A stretch of 34,680 bases of DNA from a virus: positions 1-34,680 of the IMG/VR virus record IMGVR_UViG_3300049456_000013. One strand, 5' to 3'. Positions 6,665 through 13,711 of this stretch are shown piece after piece. The notes beneath the pieces are model-generated. The model worked only from the letters and a program-made list of their open reading frames with translations. It was not told the origin of the DNA and searched no databases. The translations under genes and the position numbers were made by a program. The number at the start of each line of letters is the position of its first letter. Positions within the stretch are counted from its first letter, which is position 1.

Positions 6665-7077
6665 GTCGTCGGGATGGGCGTGGGCGCTGGGGTGGGCGTC
6701 GGCACAGTGCCAGGCGTAGCGATAGCTGCCGCAAGGGCATCATCGTTGGTCTGGATGCCGCCGGCCAGCGCGTCAAGCTGGTCCTGCACCTTCTGAGCTT
6801 CCACAGGGTCGTTAGCAGCGAGCGCTGCGGCAAGCTGCGCCGAAAGGTCCGTGATCTTGGCGCCGAGGCTTGTCAGCATCTGAAGGGCGCTGTTGGTCAC
6901 GGTCGTCTGTGCAGCCGTAGCCGCGATCATCTTGGTAAAATCCAAAGCCATTTCACTCTCCATTCGTCGTTCGGTACGTAACAAAAGGGCCATCATCTCG
7001 CGGAGTTCGATCGCCCATGGTGGCGCCTCATCCCATGGATCGCCGCTTTCGTGGTAGTCGTATCCAAATATCCTCAT
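6661..7077 (-). CDS. Hypothetical protein with helical core and Pro/Thr tail
   Basis: ATG at 7077 follows AGGAG; the frame is open further upstream but without support. The 138 residues start MRIFGYDYHESGDPWDEAPP, continue into an amphipathic helical region with many Ala, Gln and Leu (VTNSALQMLTSLGAKITDL...), and end in a Pro-Thr repeat (TPGTVPTPTPAPTPIPTT). An internal ATG (about 6951) preceded by GGAGAG could give a shorter form starting MALDFTKMIAATAA. Similar helical proteins with TP-rich tails occur in rhizobial phages; function unknown. Confidence 0.7.
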   Translation of the reverse strand: MRIFGYDYHESGDPWDEAPPWAIELREMMALLLRTERRMESEMALDFTKMIAATAAQTTVTNSALQMLTSLGAKITDLSAQLAAALAANDPVEAQKVQDQLDALAGGIQTNDDALAAAIATPGTVPTPTPAPTPIPTT

Positions 7078-7127
7078 GGAGGACTCCTGTACTACAAACT
7101 GATGATGGTGGAACGATGCCCAGCGTT

Positions 7128-7319
7128 TCACCGAACGCCCTTGATGCAGACGACCACCTTGCCCTGCATTCCCTTCGGGGCGTCCCACATGGTCTTGAGC
7201 CCCGCGCGCTGGCACGCATCCTCGGTCTCGTAGGTCTTCCCCAGCGTGTTGCTGTTGGGGTCGCACAGCCCGGGGTTGGCGCAGAAGAACACCATCACCC
7301 AGACGATTGCGCTATCCAT
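7128..7319 (-). CDS. Small exported or membrane protein, 63 aa
   Basis: ATG at 7319. The N-terminus is hydrophobic (MDSAIVWVMVFFCANPG) and could be a signal peptide or anchor. The rest has four cysteines in total across the protein (FFCANPGLCDPNS..., EDACQRAG, VVVCIKG), suggesting disulfide bonds outside the cytoplasm. It overlaps the upstream 29-aa gene by 8 nt. Function unknown. Confidence 0.62.
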   Translation of the reverse strand: MDSAIVWVMVFFCANPGLCDPNSNTLGKTYETEDACQRAGLKTMWDAPKGMQGKVVVCIKGVR

Positions 7320-7401
7320 TGGGCACCCAGGTCAGCGCGATGACGATCATGATCACGGCGACAGTCACAAGGCCGAGGACGAAGTTTCGATTGTAGGTCA
7401 T
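7312..7401 (-). CDS. Tiny membrane protein, 29 aa
   Basis: ATG at 7401 lies in an ATGA overlap with the gene before it, and AGGGATG stands about 7 nt upstream. The product (MTYNRNFVLGLVTVAVIMIV, then IALTWVPNG) is nearly all one transmembrane helix. It is tightly nested between neighbours, as are most genes in this cassette. Function unknown. Confidence 0.5.
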   Translation of the reverse strand: MTYNRNFVLGLVTVAVIMIVIALTWVPNG

Positions 7402-7523
7402 TGCTCAACATCCCTTGCAGATGCTTCGAGGTGGCGGTTCGGCCGGCGGTAACGAACAGTCAGTGACACCGCCGACGTATCGGCAACCTTGTGCGGGAAC
7501 GTCCGAACCCGCTCCGTCGTCAA
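7398..7523 (-). CDS. Small hypothetical protein, 41 aa
   Basis: TTG at 7523 overlaps the preceding stop (TTGA), and the stop overlaps the following start (ATGA). The product (MTTERVRTFPHKVADTSAVS...) is basic and soluble, ending EASARDVEQ. The evidence is only the two exact overlaps and the lack of another reading for this gap. Confidence 0.45.
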   Translation of the reverse strand: MTTERVRTFPHKVADTSAVSLTVRYRRPNRHLEASARDVEQ

Positions 7524-7693
7524 CGAATGGGACTCCCGAATTCGTGTAAGCCAAGGATGCCTACGAGGATAAAGAGGATGAACCAGCCACCCCACGGAGC
7601 CCACGTATTCGATTGACCGTAAGGACTGACACCCCAGCAACCAAAAAGCAGAGTGAGCACGTAGATCAGCCAGAACCAGATATTGGCACCCAT
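7520..7693 (-). CDS. Two-helix membrane protein, 57 aa
   Basis: ATG at 7693, TGA at 7520. The product has two hydrophobic segments: NIWFWLIYVLTLLFGCWG (residues 4-21) and WGGWFILFILVGILGLHEFG (34-53), joined by a short polar loop (VSPYGQSNTWAP). Small two-helix proteins beside phage lysis genes are often holin-related, and this sequence resembles small membrane proteins in rhizobial prophages. The holin role is only a possibility. Confidence 0.68.
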   Translation of the reverse strand: MGANIWFWLIYVLTLLFGCWGVSPYGQSNTWAPWGGWFILFILVGILGLHEFGSPIR

Positions 7694-7695
7694 AG

Positions 7696-7863
7696 CTATT
7701 CTCCTTCTTCCTCTATCGTGATCCGGTACGTCGTGCCGGCCTTCAACTCTCCCAACTCTTTCGCAATCGCACCCATCAGGTGACCCTGCGGCTCAAACTT
7801 CAGAAGCACATACTTTGCGCCGTTCTTCGAGATCGACGCGGCGCACTCGGCCTTGAACTGCAT
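7696..7863 (-). CDS. Small hypothetical protein, 55 aa
   Basis: ATG at 7863, TAG at 7696, with 2-nt gaps on both sides. The product (MQFKAECAASISKNGAKYVL...) reads as alternating strands and a helix (LKFEPQGHLMGAIAKELGEL), ending TYRITIEEEGE. It looks soluble and acidic. No family recognised. Confidence 0.6.
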   Translation of the reverse strand: MQFKAECAASISKNGAKYVLLKFEPQGHLMGAIAKELGELKAGTTYRITIEEEGE

Positions 7864-7864
7864 G

Positions 7865-8482
7865 TCAACGCCGCGGAGTCTGTTTTGTTCGAAGTGCCGG
7901 AACTAGCACAGCAGCAAGCGCGATCAGCATCATCAATCCCGCGACTATCCATCCAACTACGTCACTCCGGCCGGCTCCGACGCCAGATGAATTTACGCTA
8001 TTGCTTTCCAGTGCAGCCAAACGCGTAGTGACGGCACCGAATTGCTGCTGCAGGCTGCGGCCTGATTCAGCGGCGGTTGTGGCGACCAGATTGCGAAGAT
8101 CGTCTGCGGACTTTGTGACCTGGACGCTAAGAACCTGAGCCGAATCCTGTACGGTCTTGGCGAGTGTCGTCGCCGTAGCCACCGCCCTTTCGTTCTGCAC
8201 GGCAACCGCTGTGGTATCAACTAATCGAATAGCATCGATGCGCTTTGCTTCCGCGACCCTGAGCTGCGTCTCGTAATCGGCACGCAATGCCATGATCTCT
8301 TTAAGATGCGCGTCGCGAAGTTCTCCTATCTTGGCGTCCAAGGCCCGCAGATCATCCTGTCTCTTATCTGCCGCCGAACTGAGCGCCTTGACGTTCTCGG
8401 TCGGGTCGATAACGGGTTTGTCCTGCGCGAAGGTCGGTCCTGGCGCCAGCAGTGCGATAACTATCCATGGCCACCTCCTCAT
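7865..8482 (-). CDS. Exported coiled-coil protein with C-terminal membrane anchor
   Basis: The 205 residues start with a signal peptide (MRRWPWIVIALLAPGPTFAQ, likely cut after FAQ). A long Ala-, Asp- and Arg-rich helical region follows (SAADKRQDDLRALDAKIGEL and on), and a transmembrane segment near the C-terminus (VGWIVAGLMMLIALAAVLVP) with a basic end. This is an export-plus-anchor layout with a periplasmic coiled coil. A role in envelope disruption, comparable in idea to spanins, is possible but unproven; no family match is claimed. Confidence 0.75.
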   Translation of the reverse strand: MRRWPWIVIALLAPGPTFAQDKPVIDPTENVKALSSAADKRQDDLRALDAKIGELRDAHLKEIMALRADYETQLRVAEAKRIDAIRLVDTTAVAVQNERAVATATTLAKTVQDSAQVLSVQVTKSADDLRNLVATTAAESGRSLQQQFGAVTTRLAALESNSVNSSGVGAGRSDVVGWIVAGLMMLIALAAVLVPALRTKQTPRR

Positions 8483-8491
8483 ACCTGCACA

Positions 8492-8695
8492 TCAAACCTT
8501 GGACTTAAGCTGACTCTTGTTGAACACGTCAGTCAGCAACGCCACCAGAGGCTCGTCAGCCTTGACGTAGGGCTTCAGGGCCTCGGACAGTCGATCCACG
8601 CTACGCGCCACGCCAGCCGCAGCCACAGACACGCTATCGGCGATCTCGTGCCGATGAGGCATGCCAGTTATCGTTTCGATAAAGCGCGCGCGCAT
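8492..8695 (-). CDS. Hypothetical protein, 67 aa
   Basis: The start is taken as ATG at 8695 (MRARFIETITGMPHRHEIAD), just after the stop of the holin-like gene. The frame is open upstream but covers that gene. The product has a helical middle (SVSVAAAGVARSVDRLSEAL) and a charged tail ending KSQLKSKV. No family recognised. Confidence 0.6.
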   Translation of the reverse strand: MRARFIETITGMPHRHEIADSVSVAAAGVARSVDRLSEALKPYVKADEPLVALLTDVFNKSQLKSKV

Positions 8696-8703
8696 GGCCC
8701 AGC

Positions 8704-8916
8704 TCACTGCTGACCGGAAGACTTGAATATAGTTGCTAACTGACCAACGCCGGTCTCCAACTTGGTCATCGTAATAACCGTGTCTTTGGCTAATAGTTTC
8801 AGTTCTGCTTGAGCGTCCTTCCGCTCGTCTCTCTCTAACCACCAAAGTATGGCGAAAACTGCGGCGAGGGGCGCTCCACCAACTTTCACGTATTCCAAGA
8901 ATTCGATCAGCGTCAT
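8704..8916 (-). CDS. Holin-like single-helix membrane protein, 70 aa
   Basis: ATG at 8916. The N-terminal part carries one transmembrane segment (GGAPLAAVFAILWWLERDER). The rest is a helical cytoplasmic region (AQAELKLLAKDTVITMTKLE...). Size, single helix and place in the lysis cassette fit class III-type holins or lysis regulators. Other candidates lie nearby, so which one sets lysis timing cannot be told. Confidence 0.65.
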   Translation of the reverse strand: MTLIEFLEYVKVGGAPLAAVFAILWWLERDERKDAQAELKLLAKDTVITMTKLETGVGQLATIFKSSGQQ

Positions 8917-8952
8917 TTGGCACCAATCTTCACCTTTGCCTGTTGACGCACA

Positions 8953-9192
8953 TCACACATCGTCAGGCTGTTCGGGCGGCAACGGTGCCTGAATGCGCGC
9001 CGATACGGTAGAGATCTGAGCCTTGAGCGCGTCGAGATCGGCCGATGTGATGACCTTCTTGTTCACCAGATGATCCCAAATGCCCAGCGCGAGCGGCTGA
9101 ATGACCTGCTCCAATTTGATCGCCGTCGGCGCAAGGGTGACCGCGGCTCCGAGGACTTCCTCGATGATCGCAATGATGGCTGCGGAGTTCAT
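8953..9192 (-). CDS. Hypothetical protein, 79 aa
   Basis: ATG at 9192. The N-terminus is moderately hydrophobic (MNSAAIIAIIEEVLGAAVTL), followed by a helical region with SADLDALKAQISTVSARIQ and a Pro-rich end. The hydrophobic part contains two Glu residues, so a true membrane span is doubtful; a membrane-surface helix is possible. No family recognised. Confidence 0.62.
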   Translation of the reverse strand: MNSAAIIAIIEEVLGAAVTLAPTAIKLEQVIQPLALGIWDHLVNKKVITSADLDALKAQISTVSARIQAPLPPEQPDDV

Positions 9193-9193
9193 G

Positions 9194-9586
9194 TTACGGA
9201 TTCCCTTGCTGGATCTGATACAGGGCTGTGACGGCCGACTGCGCGGCTGATATCACCGAGGTCGCATCGATCATCGGGTTGGCGAGAACGAATGCCTCAG
9301 CCCGGCCGAGCGCAATCTGCGCGGCGCGTTCGGCGTTCTGCATCTTCACCGCGATGGAGCGGCGCGAGCAGAGATTGGTCACGCTCTCCAGCTTGGTCTT
9401 GGTGCAGCGGAAGCCGTCCCGGTAGCGCTGGATGTAGATATCGACGCCGGCCTGCGCGATCGCATAGGTTGCCTCGATGTCGTACAGGCTGGTCGGCGAG
9501 ATCGGATTGGGGATGCTCGGGCCGACGGTGGTGTTGCATGCTCCAAGGGTTAGCGCCAGCGTGAGGGCAAGGATGATGCGCTTCAT
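9194..9586 (-). CDS. Putative phage lipoprotein, 130 aa
   Basis: The signal (MKRIILALTLALTLGACNTT) ends in the lipobox LGAC, so signal peptidase II cleavage and lipidation at Cys17 are expected. The mature part has a helical region (LYDIEATYAIAQAGVDIYIQ) and a Cys pair (FRCTKTKLESVTNLCSRR). It lies beside holin and endolysin genes. Phage lipoproteins of this type may serve in lysis (outer spanin) or superinfection exclusion; the sequence does not decide. Confidence 0.78.
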   Translation of the reverse strand: MKRIILALTLALTLGACNTTVGPSIPNPISPTSLYDIEATYAIAQAGVDIYIQRYRDGFRCTKTKLESVTNLCSRRSIAVKMQNAERAAQIALGRAEAFVLANPMIDATSVISAAQSAVTALYQIQQGNP

Positions 9587-10077
9587 GACTTGGCCACCGA
9601 TGCTGCTGCTACGGTGCCAGCGACCACCGTGGTATTGCCTGGCATGGTGTCGGCGAGAGCTTTGCCTTCTGCCGTGGGCTCAACCACAACGGCCTTGACC
9701 GGCGAGTCCGGCTGCTTGGCGATGGTGTCGACGACCGCGACCGCATTGGTTTGCGTATGCGTGAACATCCCCCAGACAAGCGATGCTATGGAAACGATGA
9801 CTGAAAGCGTCGTCGGGCTGTTGAGGACACTGGTTACCTGATCGATGGTGAACCATCCCTTCGCGGCGAACCAGCCGGCGACAACGCCGCCAAAGGTCGC
9901 TATCAGCCAGCGGACGGAGCTTTTAACCTGTTCTGTGTTCACATGGTTTCCCTTCTGGGTTTGCTTGGTTTCGTGTAGCGCTCGGATAATCGCCTCGATA
10001 TCGGCATCGGATTGCATCTCCGGATCAAAGTTCGTGGCCCCCTGCGAGAGATCGAAATAGCTGCGTTCCTTGTTCAT
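9583..10077 (-). CDS. Holin of the Pam3-gp28 type, with possible dual start
   Basis: Two starts are plausible in one frame. ATG at 10077 (MNKERSYFDLSQGATNF...) makes 164 residues and forms ATGA with the upstream gene. GTG at 9942, preceded by AAGGGA, makes 119 residues starting MNTEQVKSSVRWLIATFGG. The shorter form looks like a complete small phage holin: a helix (SSVRWLIATFGGVVAGWFA), an amphipathic link (FTIDQVTSVLNS), a second helix (LSVIVSIASLVWGMF), then a soluble C-terminal tail. The extra 45 residues are acidic and polar. Similar sequences are annotated as Pam3-gp28 family putative holins. A long/short pair would recall holin/antiholin pairs; this is inference. Confidence 0.72.
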   Translation of the reverse strand: MNKERSYFDLSQGATNFDPEMQSDADIEAIIRALHETKQTQKGNHVNTEQVKSSVRWLIATFGGVVAGWFAAKGWFTIDQVTSVLNSPTTLSVIVSIASLVWGMFTHTQTNAVAVVDTIAKQPDSPVKAVVVEPTAEGKALADTMPGNTTVVAGTVAAASVAKS

Positions 10078-10172
10078 TGCTTCAGGTATCCCGTAAGCCA
10101 ATTCATGCCTTCAAACAGCACGATGTACGCGACGAACAAAGAGGTCGAGATGAGCAGAAACCGCCACAGCAT
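10074..10172 (-). CDS. Tiny membrane protein, 32 aa
   Basis: ATG at 10172 overlaps the preceding stop (TGATG) and the stop overlaps the holin gene start (ATGA). The product (MLWRFLLISTSLFVAYIVLF, then EGMNWLTGYLKQ) is a single hydrophobic helix with a short tail. Function unknown; it is one of a run of coupled tiny membrane genes after the endolysin. Confidence 0.58.
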   Translation of the reverse strand: MLWRFLLISTSLFVAYIVLFEGMNWLTGYLKQ

Positions 10173-10282
10173 CAGCACTCCGGAATGTCTGGCGGGGGTT
10201 TCTTGCTGGCCCAGTATCCCATGACGGCAACCAGAACGATGGCGGCGGCGATGAAGGCCAGCGCGATTTGGCCGTCGCTCAC
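10172..10282 (-). CDS. Tiny membrane protein, 36 aa
   Basis: GTG at 10282 overlaps the endolysin stop (GTGA). The product (MSDGQIALAFIAAAIVLVAV, then MGYWASKKPPPDIPEC) has one transmembrane helix and a Lys/Pro-rich tail with a final Cys. The order endolysin then tiny membrane proteins then holin suggests a lysis function, not proven. Confidence 0.58.
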   Translation of the reverse strand: MSDGQIALAFIAAAIVLVAVMGYWASKKPPPDIPEC

Positions 10283-10761
10283 GGATGCACCCGGGCGGCC
10301 TGATAGTGCATCGCGTCTATCGATCCGGAGGACCAATCGCCGCCCCAGATCCAGCCTTCCTCGAGGAATTTGATGGTTATGAGGGACTGATGATTGAAGA
10401 AATGGGACTGCGAATGCTGCTGATTATCCTTGGCGTCCCAGTCCAAGGCGGCCCCGAGCGCGTGCATGGATAGGCTGTTGCCGCCCCGCTTGTTGCGGAC
10501 CACAAAGGAGCCATCAAAAATGTCGTAGCGGAAGCCGGAGATGGTCTGCTGGCTACGGCCGGCCGCGTCCCAGATGTTGCCCAGCACCCTTTTCAGGCTG
10601 TCCGCGCACCGCTTATTGACCGCGATCTGGGACTTGTTGGAATGCTGGAGGTTCCAAGGGCACTGGATATAAACGATGTTTTTGGCCTCGAACCCGGCCG
10701 AAAACGGGTTGCCGTAGAAGGCAACGGCGTCTCTTTGCAATGGCCATACGTTCTTGGTCAT
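10279..10761 (-). CDS. Endolysin, M15 peptidase family
   Basis: ATG at 10761 lies 28 nt after the conserved late element at 10790-10802; a GTG at 10791 inside the element is in frame but unlikely. The 160 residues carry the zinc-peptidase pattern: SMHALGAALDWD (H100, D107 as metal ligands) and, near the end, IDAMHYQAAR (D149, H152). This is the M15 (VanY/L-alanyl-D-glutamate peptidase-like) layout. It should cut peptide bridges in peptidoglycan at lysis. There is no signal peptide, so it depends on a holin, and candidates follow directly downstream. Confidence 0.88.
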   Translation of the reverse strand: MTKNVWPLQRDAVAFYGNPFSAGFEAKNIVYIQCPWNLQHSNKSQIAVNKRCADSLKRVLGNIWDAAGRSQQTISGFRYDIFDGSFVVRNKRGGNSLSMHALGAALDWDAKDNQQHSQSHFFNHQSLITIKFLEEGWIWGGDWSSGSIDAMHYQAARVHP

Positions 10762-10789
10762 GGCCTGACGGTGGCTGCGCTGGTATGCC

Positions 10790-10802
10790 ACAGCAACGTA
10801 CC
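10790..10802 (-). promoter_or_regulatory. Late element copy 1, before the endolysin
   Basis: GGTACGTTGCTGT on the minus strand, exact 13-bp match to the set of seven. It is followed by GGCAT and, after 28 nt, the endolysin ATG. On the other side lie two tiny plus-strand ORFs. Most likely a promoter core or regulator site for the lysis operon. Confidence 0.72.
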
Positions 10803-10833
10803 CCTAGCTTGCTCGCAGCGAGGTTGTGCGGTA

Positions 10834-10962
10834 TTGGGCTACATGGTCATTTGTTGGATTGTAGCAGGGGTCACGGTGGCGTGTGTCGCCGTCCCGCTGG
10901 CTTTGCTGGCGTTCTTGGCCTACGCCGCGACGTTAGCGGACGAGATGCTGGAGGGCGGTTGA
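10834..10962 (+). CDS. Tiny membrane protein on the opposite strand, 42 aa
   Basis: The start is TTG at 10834 with GAGG about 10 nt upstream, or ATG at 10843 (39 aa). The product (MVICWIVAGVTVACVAVPLA, then LLAFLAYAATLADEMLEGG) is one long hydrophobic helix and an acidic tail. No minus-strand frame explains this gap. Being opposite to all late genes is unusual, so confidence is limited. Confidence 0.45.
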   Translation: MGYMVICWIVAGVTVACVAVPLALLAFLAYAATLADEMLEGG

Positions 10963-11039
10963 TGCTTTACGTTGGCTTGGCGTTGATCGTCGTTTTCGTC
11001 ATCGCGGTGCTGTTCTTGCGCGCGATGATCTTCGGATGA
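10962..11039 (+). CDS. Tiny membrane protein on the opposite strand, 25 aa
   Basis: ATG at 10962 overlaps the previous stop (TGATG), with GGAGGG 6-7 nt upstream, a good ribosome binding site. The product (MLYVGLALIVVFVIAVLFLR, then AMIFG) is a single hydrophobic helix. Its stop abuts the end of the convergent tail-fibre gene. The coupled start is the main support. Confidence 0.45.
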   Translation: MLYVGLALIVVFVIAVLFLRAMIFG

Positions 11040-11981
11040 CTAGCGTGTCCGCCATGCGTGCAGCACGCCATAAATCGTGGACGTGGACACGCTGAACGCC
11101 ACGTTCACCGGACAGAATATGGTCGTCGCCGATGCAAGACTGACTCTGGTTGGCATCGTAGCCAACGCCTGATTGCTGCCCGCGGAAGCATTGAAGTTCT
11201 GGAATCCATTTGACCCAGCGCCAACACCGTTGGTCCCAATAACACCTCGCGCCGGCAATGTGGCAGACGTTCCGTTGATGGCGACTTCCAGCGTTGTCAG
11301 AACAGTGGTGCCACCGTTCAGTGTGATGACAGTGCAGGATACCGCCCAATCCCCCGCCGGAAGGCTGGTAAGCTGCGCTAAATTGGCCGTCACGCCATTG
11401 GATACCGAGATGGCAGAACCGACCGGAACGATCGTTTCTCGATATTCCCCGACGTTTCCGGCAGTCGCGTTGTCATTGGTCGCGGTGCCGGGAAGCTGGC
11501 CGGCGGCAGGAAACCCGGAAATATCCGAAGTCGCAAGCTGGGCAACAGTAAAAGCACCTCCCGAACTCGTTTGCTTGACGACCTGAGATGCGCCGCCGGT
11601 CGCAGAGAAGTTAGTCGTCCCGGCAGGGAAGGTGATGACGCTGGCCGCTGCAATCGCAGGCGCGTTTAATGTGAGCGCTCCCGAGGTCGCTCCAGCTAAC
11701 GCGAGATCATTCGGATTGTGAAGCTGTATCGCGCTCCACGTATTGGCAGTATTCAACAATGGGACGAATGCGCCGGATGTCCCGATGCTGTTAAATGCCG
11801 CCGTTCCCAGCGCGCCAGCGCCGCAGATTGGAGATGCGGCCGCGCCGTTCCCGACAACGGGAACATTGAGCAGGCATTGCGCCACCGTGTTGCTGATGTT
11901 CGGCTTGGTCGTGACCGGCTGCGCCAATGCGGCCGATGCGATGAAGCAACCGACGAATGCGAGTAGTGCGAGCTTTTTCAT
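11040..11981 (-). CDS. Tail-fibre-like protein with signal peptide
   Basis: ATG at 11981 gives 313 residues starting MKKLALLAFVGCFIASAALA, a clear signal peptide with cleavage near ALAQ. The body is rich in Ala, Gly, Thr and Ser in strand-like stretches. The C-terminal ~140 residues begin at VGEYRETIVPVGSAISVSNG and contain LPAGDWAVSCTV and TIYGVLHAWR. That is the pattern of a beta-sandwich domain found at the end of many proteobacterial phage tail proteins. The gene follows the tailspike gene by a 2-nt gap after its stop. Export signals are unexpected in virion proteins (see findings). Confidence 0.78.
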   Translation of the reverse strand: MKKLALLAFVGCFIASAALAQPVTTKPNISNTVAQCLLNVPVVGNGAAASPICGAGALGTAAFNSIGTSGAFVPLLNTANTWSAIQLHNPNDLALAGATSGALTLNAPAIAAASVITFPAGTTNFSATGGASQVVKQTSSGGAFTVAQLATSDISGFPAAGQLPGTATNDNATAGNVGEYRETIVPVGSAISVSNGVTANLAQLTSLPAGDWAVSCTVITLNGGTTVLTTLEVAINGTSATLPARGVIGTNGVGAGSNGFQNFNASAGSNQALATMPTRVSLASATTIFCPVNVAFSVSTSTIYGVLHAWRTR

Positions 11982-11983
11982 CT

Positions 11984-13642
11984 TCAACATCCTAAAGCGT
12001 TCAACGCGGCGGTGCCGGAGATGTGGGTCGTGCAGCCGTTCCATGAATTTGTAATGCAAGACAGCGTGGTGGTTGCGTTCGATGTGCAAGCATAGTTGGC
12101 CGGAACTCCGAACCGATTGCCCTGCATTATTGGATTCGAATTGTTTGCACCAATCCTGACCAAGGTGGGATTTCCGATGCTGGCATTTGCCTGGACCTGA
12201 TTATTTTGGATGACTGCGTTATCGATCGTGCAACCTCCGGCTACAAGATCGACGATAGCATTGTTAGTCTCGGTGCTGGTGACCTGTTGTTCAAACTCGT
12301 TGTTAGTGATTCGGGGAGAGACTGCACAACCAAGGACTAAGCCTCCGCCGGTGCCGCTGGCATTGTTGCCATCTATGATAAGATTCCCAGCGCCTGCGAT
12401 TTGGTCCCCAGAGATGGCAGCGTTGACACCGCTCATAAGGTTATCTCGAATGCGGATCGTGTCGCCGATGCTATCAAAGCGGACGCCGCCAACAACGACG
12501 CTTTCCATCAGGGTGAAATTGAACGTGCCGCCATTGGTGTTCGCAGGCAGATTGTGCAGATGCAGCGCATACGCACCAGTCACGGTGGACTGGAGAAAGA
12601 GATGATTAAGCACGATATCCGCCATCTCGGTGTCGGCAGCGGAAGTCGAATCGAAGACAATAGCATCACGTCCAGGCGTGCCGCCGTTGGGAAGAATTCC
12701 ACAATTAGTAATCGAATAGCCGCGCGTGACGGTATGGGGCGCTGGCTGGATCAGCAGGACATCGCGTGTGTTCGGTACAGTGCTATCGACAAGGAAGCCG
12801 GATGTGTACATGCCGGTGCAGATGAGATTGATGGGCATAGTCCGCGTCAGAATGGCTGATCCTGAACCAATGACCTTGCAGAGGGCTGGAATGAGAAGCG
12901 ACCCCCCGGCGGGAACAGTCGACAGCGCAAGATTAATGGCTGTGGTGTCGTCGGTCGTGCTGTCGCACTTTGCACCGTATGCCGCATCGGTAACGCTTGG
13001 AATGCCGGTGGCAATCGCAATGTTTTGCCCGGCTTGAGTAAGGCTAATTCCCGCACCGGATGAAAGCGTGACGGCACCTGACAGGGGCGATCCCGCCTTG
13101 CCTATCGATCCGACGCCAGCGAGCGTCGATGATGTCGACCATTTTGCTTCGACGACTTGGGTATTGAGGGGGATCGCGGCGGTGAAAGTCACCAACGATC
13201 CAGACAGCGACCATGTATTTATATTCTGCCAGACGCCATCAAATAAGATGATCAGGACGTCAGGCGAGGCCGGCGCCGATGAAAGCGTGAGGGAGGTAGT
13301 GGTGCCCGCCGTGAAGTTGGTGACAGCTAGGAAGTCCTGCGTGTGCGGCGTATTAGCCGTGATGCAAACCGCGCCATTGTCGACCAGATTGCCGGAGGCA
13401 TCGATCTTGACGCAATCGCCCGGCGTCAAGGAGCCGGTGGTTGTGGCGAACGTGGTGCCATTGCCAGATCTCGGAAAGGTGCTCTGGAAGGTCGCAAACG
13501 GGATGGCCTGCGATGGGCCTGGCTGCCCGACGATCCCGATGCGCCCTATGACGGTGTGATCGGGGACCGTGGGGAATTGCTGAGCGCAGGCAGGAACCGC
13601 GAACAGGGCGAGGATGGCCGCGAGGGCTGATTTGATGCGCAT
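11984..13642 (-). CDS. Tailspike-like protein with beta-helix and signal peptide
   Basis: The 552 residues start with a signal peptide (MRIKSALAAILALFAVPACA, cleavage near CAQ). Next comes a segment typical of alphaproteobacterial phage tail fibres (HTVIGRIGIVGQPGPSQAIP). A pectate-lyase-type start follows (YGAKCDSTTDDTTAINLALS), then repeats of the IRIRDNLMSG and PRITNNEFEQ kind that build a right-handed beta-helix. The likely role is binding or cutting surface polysaccharide at the tail. It lies 28 nt after late element copy 2, without a good Shine-Dalgarno sequence. Confidence 0.85.
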   Translation of the reverse strand: MRIKSALAAILALFAVPACAQQFPTVPDHTVIGRIGIVGQPGPSQAIPFATFQSTFPRSGNGTTFATTTGSLTPGDCVKIDASGNLVDNGAVCITANTPHTQDFLAVTNFTAGTTTSLTLSSAPASPDVLIILFDGVWQNINTWSLSGSLVTFTAAIPLNTQVVEAKWSTSSTLAGVGSIGKAGSPLSGAVTLSSGAGISLTQAGQNIAIATGIPSVTDAAYGAKCDSTTDDTTAINLALSTVPAGGSLLIPALCKVIGSGSAILTRTMPINLICTGMYTSGFLVDSTVPNTRDVLLIQPAPHTVTRGYSITNCGILPNGGTPGRDAIVFDSTSAADTEMADIVLNHLFLQSTVTGAYALHLHNLPANTNGGTFNFTLMESVVVGGVRFDSIGDTIRIRDNLMSGVNAAISGDQIAGAGNLIIDGNNASGTGGGLVLGCAVSPRITNNEFEQQVTSTETNNAIVDLVAGGCTIDNAVIQNNQVQANASIGNPTLVRIGANNSNPIMQGNRFGVPANYACTSNATTTLSCITNSWNGCTTHISGTAALNALGC

Positions 13643-13670
13643 GTCGGAGGGTGGCTAGATGGAACTCCCT

Positions 13671-13683
13671 ACAGCAACGTACC
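13671..13683 (-). promoter_or_regulatory. Late element copy 2, before the tailspike
   Basis: GGTACGTTGCTGT on the minus strand, exact match, followed by AGGGAG. The gap to the tailspike ATG is 28 nt. It forms a same-direction pair with copy 3, about 400 bp away. Confidence 0.75.
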
Positions 13684-13711
13684 TCAAGACATAGCTCCGG
13701 CTCCGTACCCT

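Noticed and set aside
7243-7258. Plus-strand partial match GTTGCTGT to the late element
   Set aside because: Only eight bases match, the upstream GGTAC is missing, the strand is opposite, and it lies inside a coding sequence.
11040-13642. Diversity-generating retroelement, as in phage BPP-1
   Set aside because: No reverse transcriptase gene or template/variable repeat pair was seen; only the virion module is BPP-1-like.
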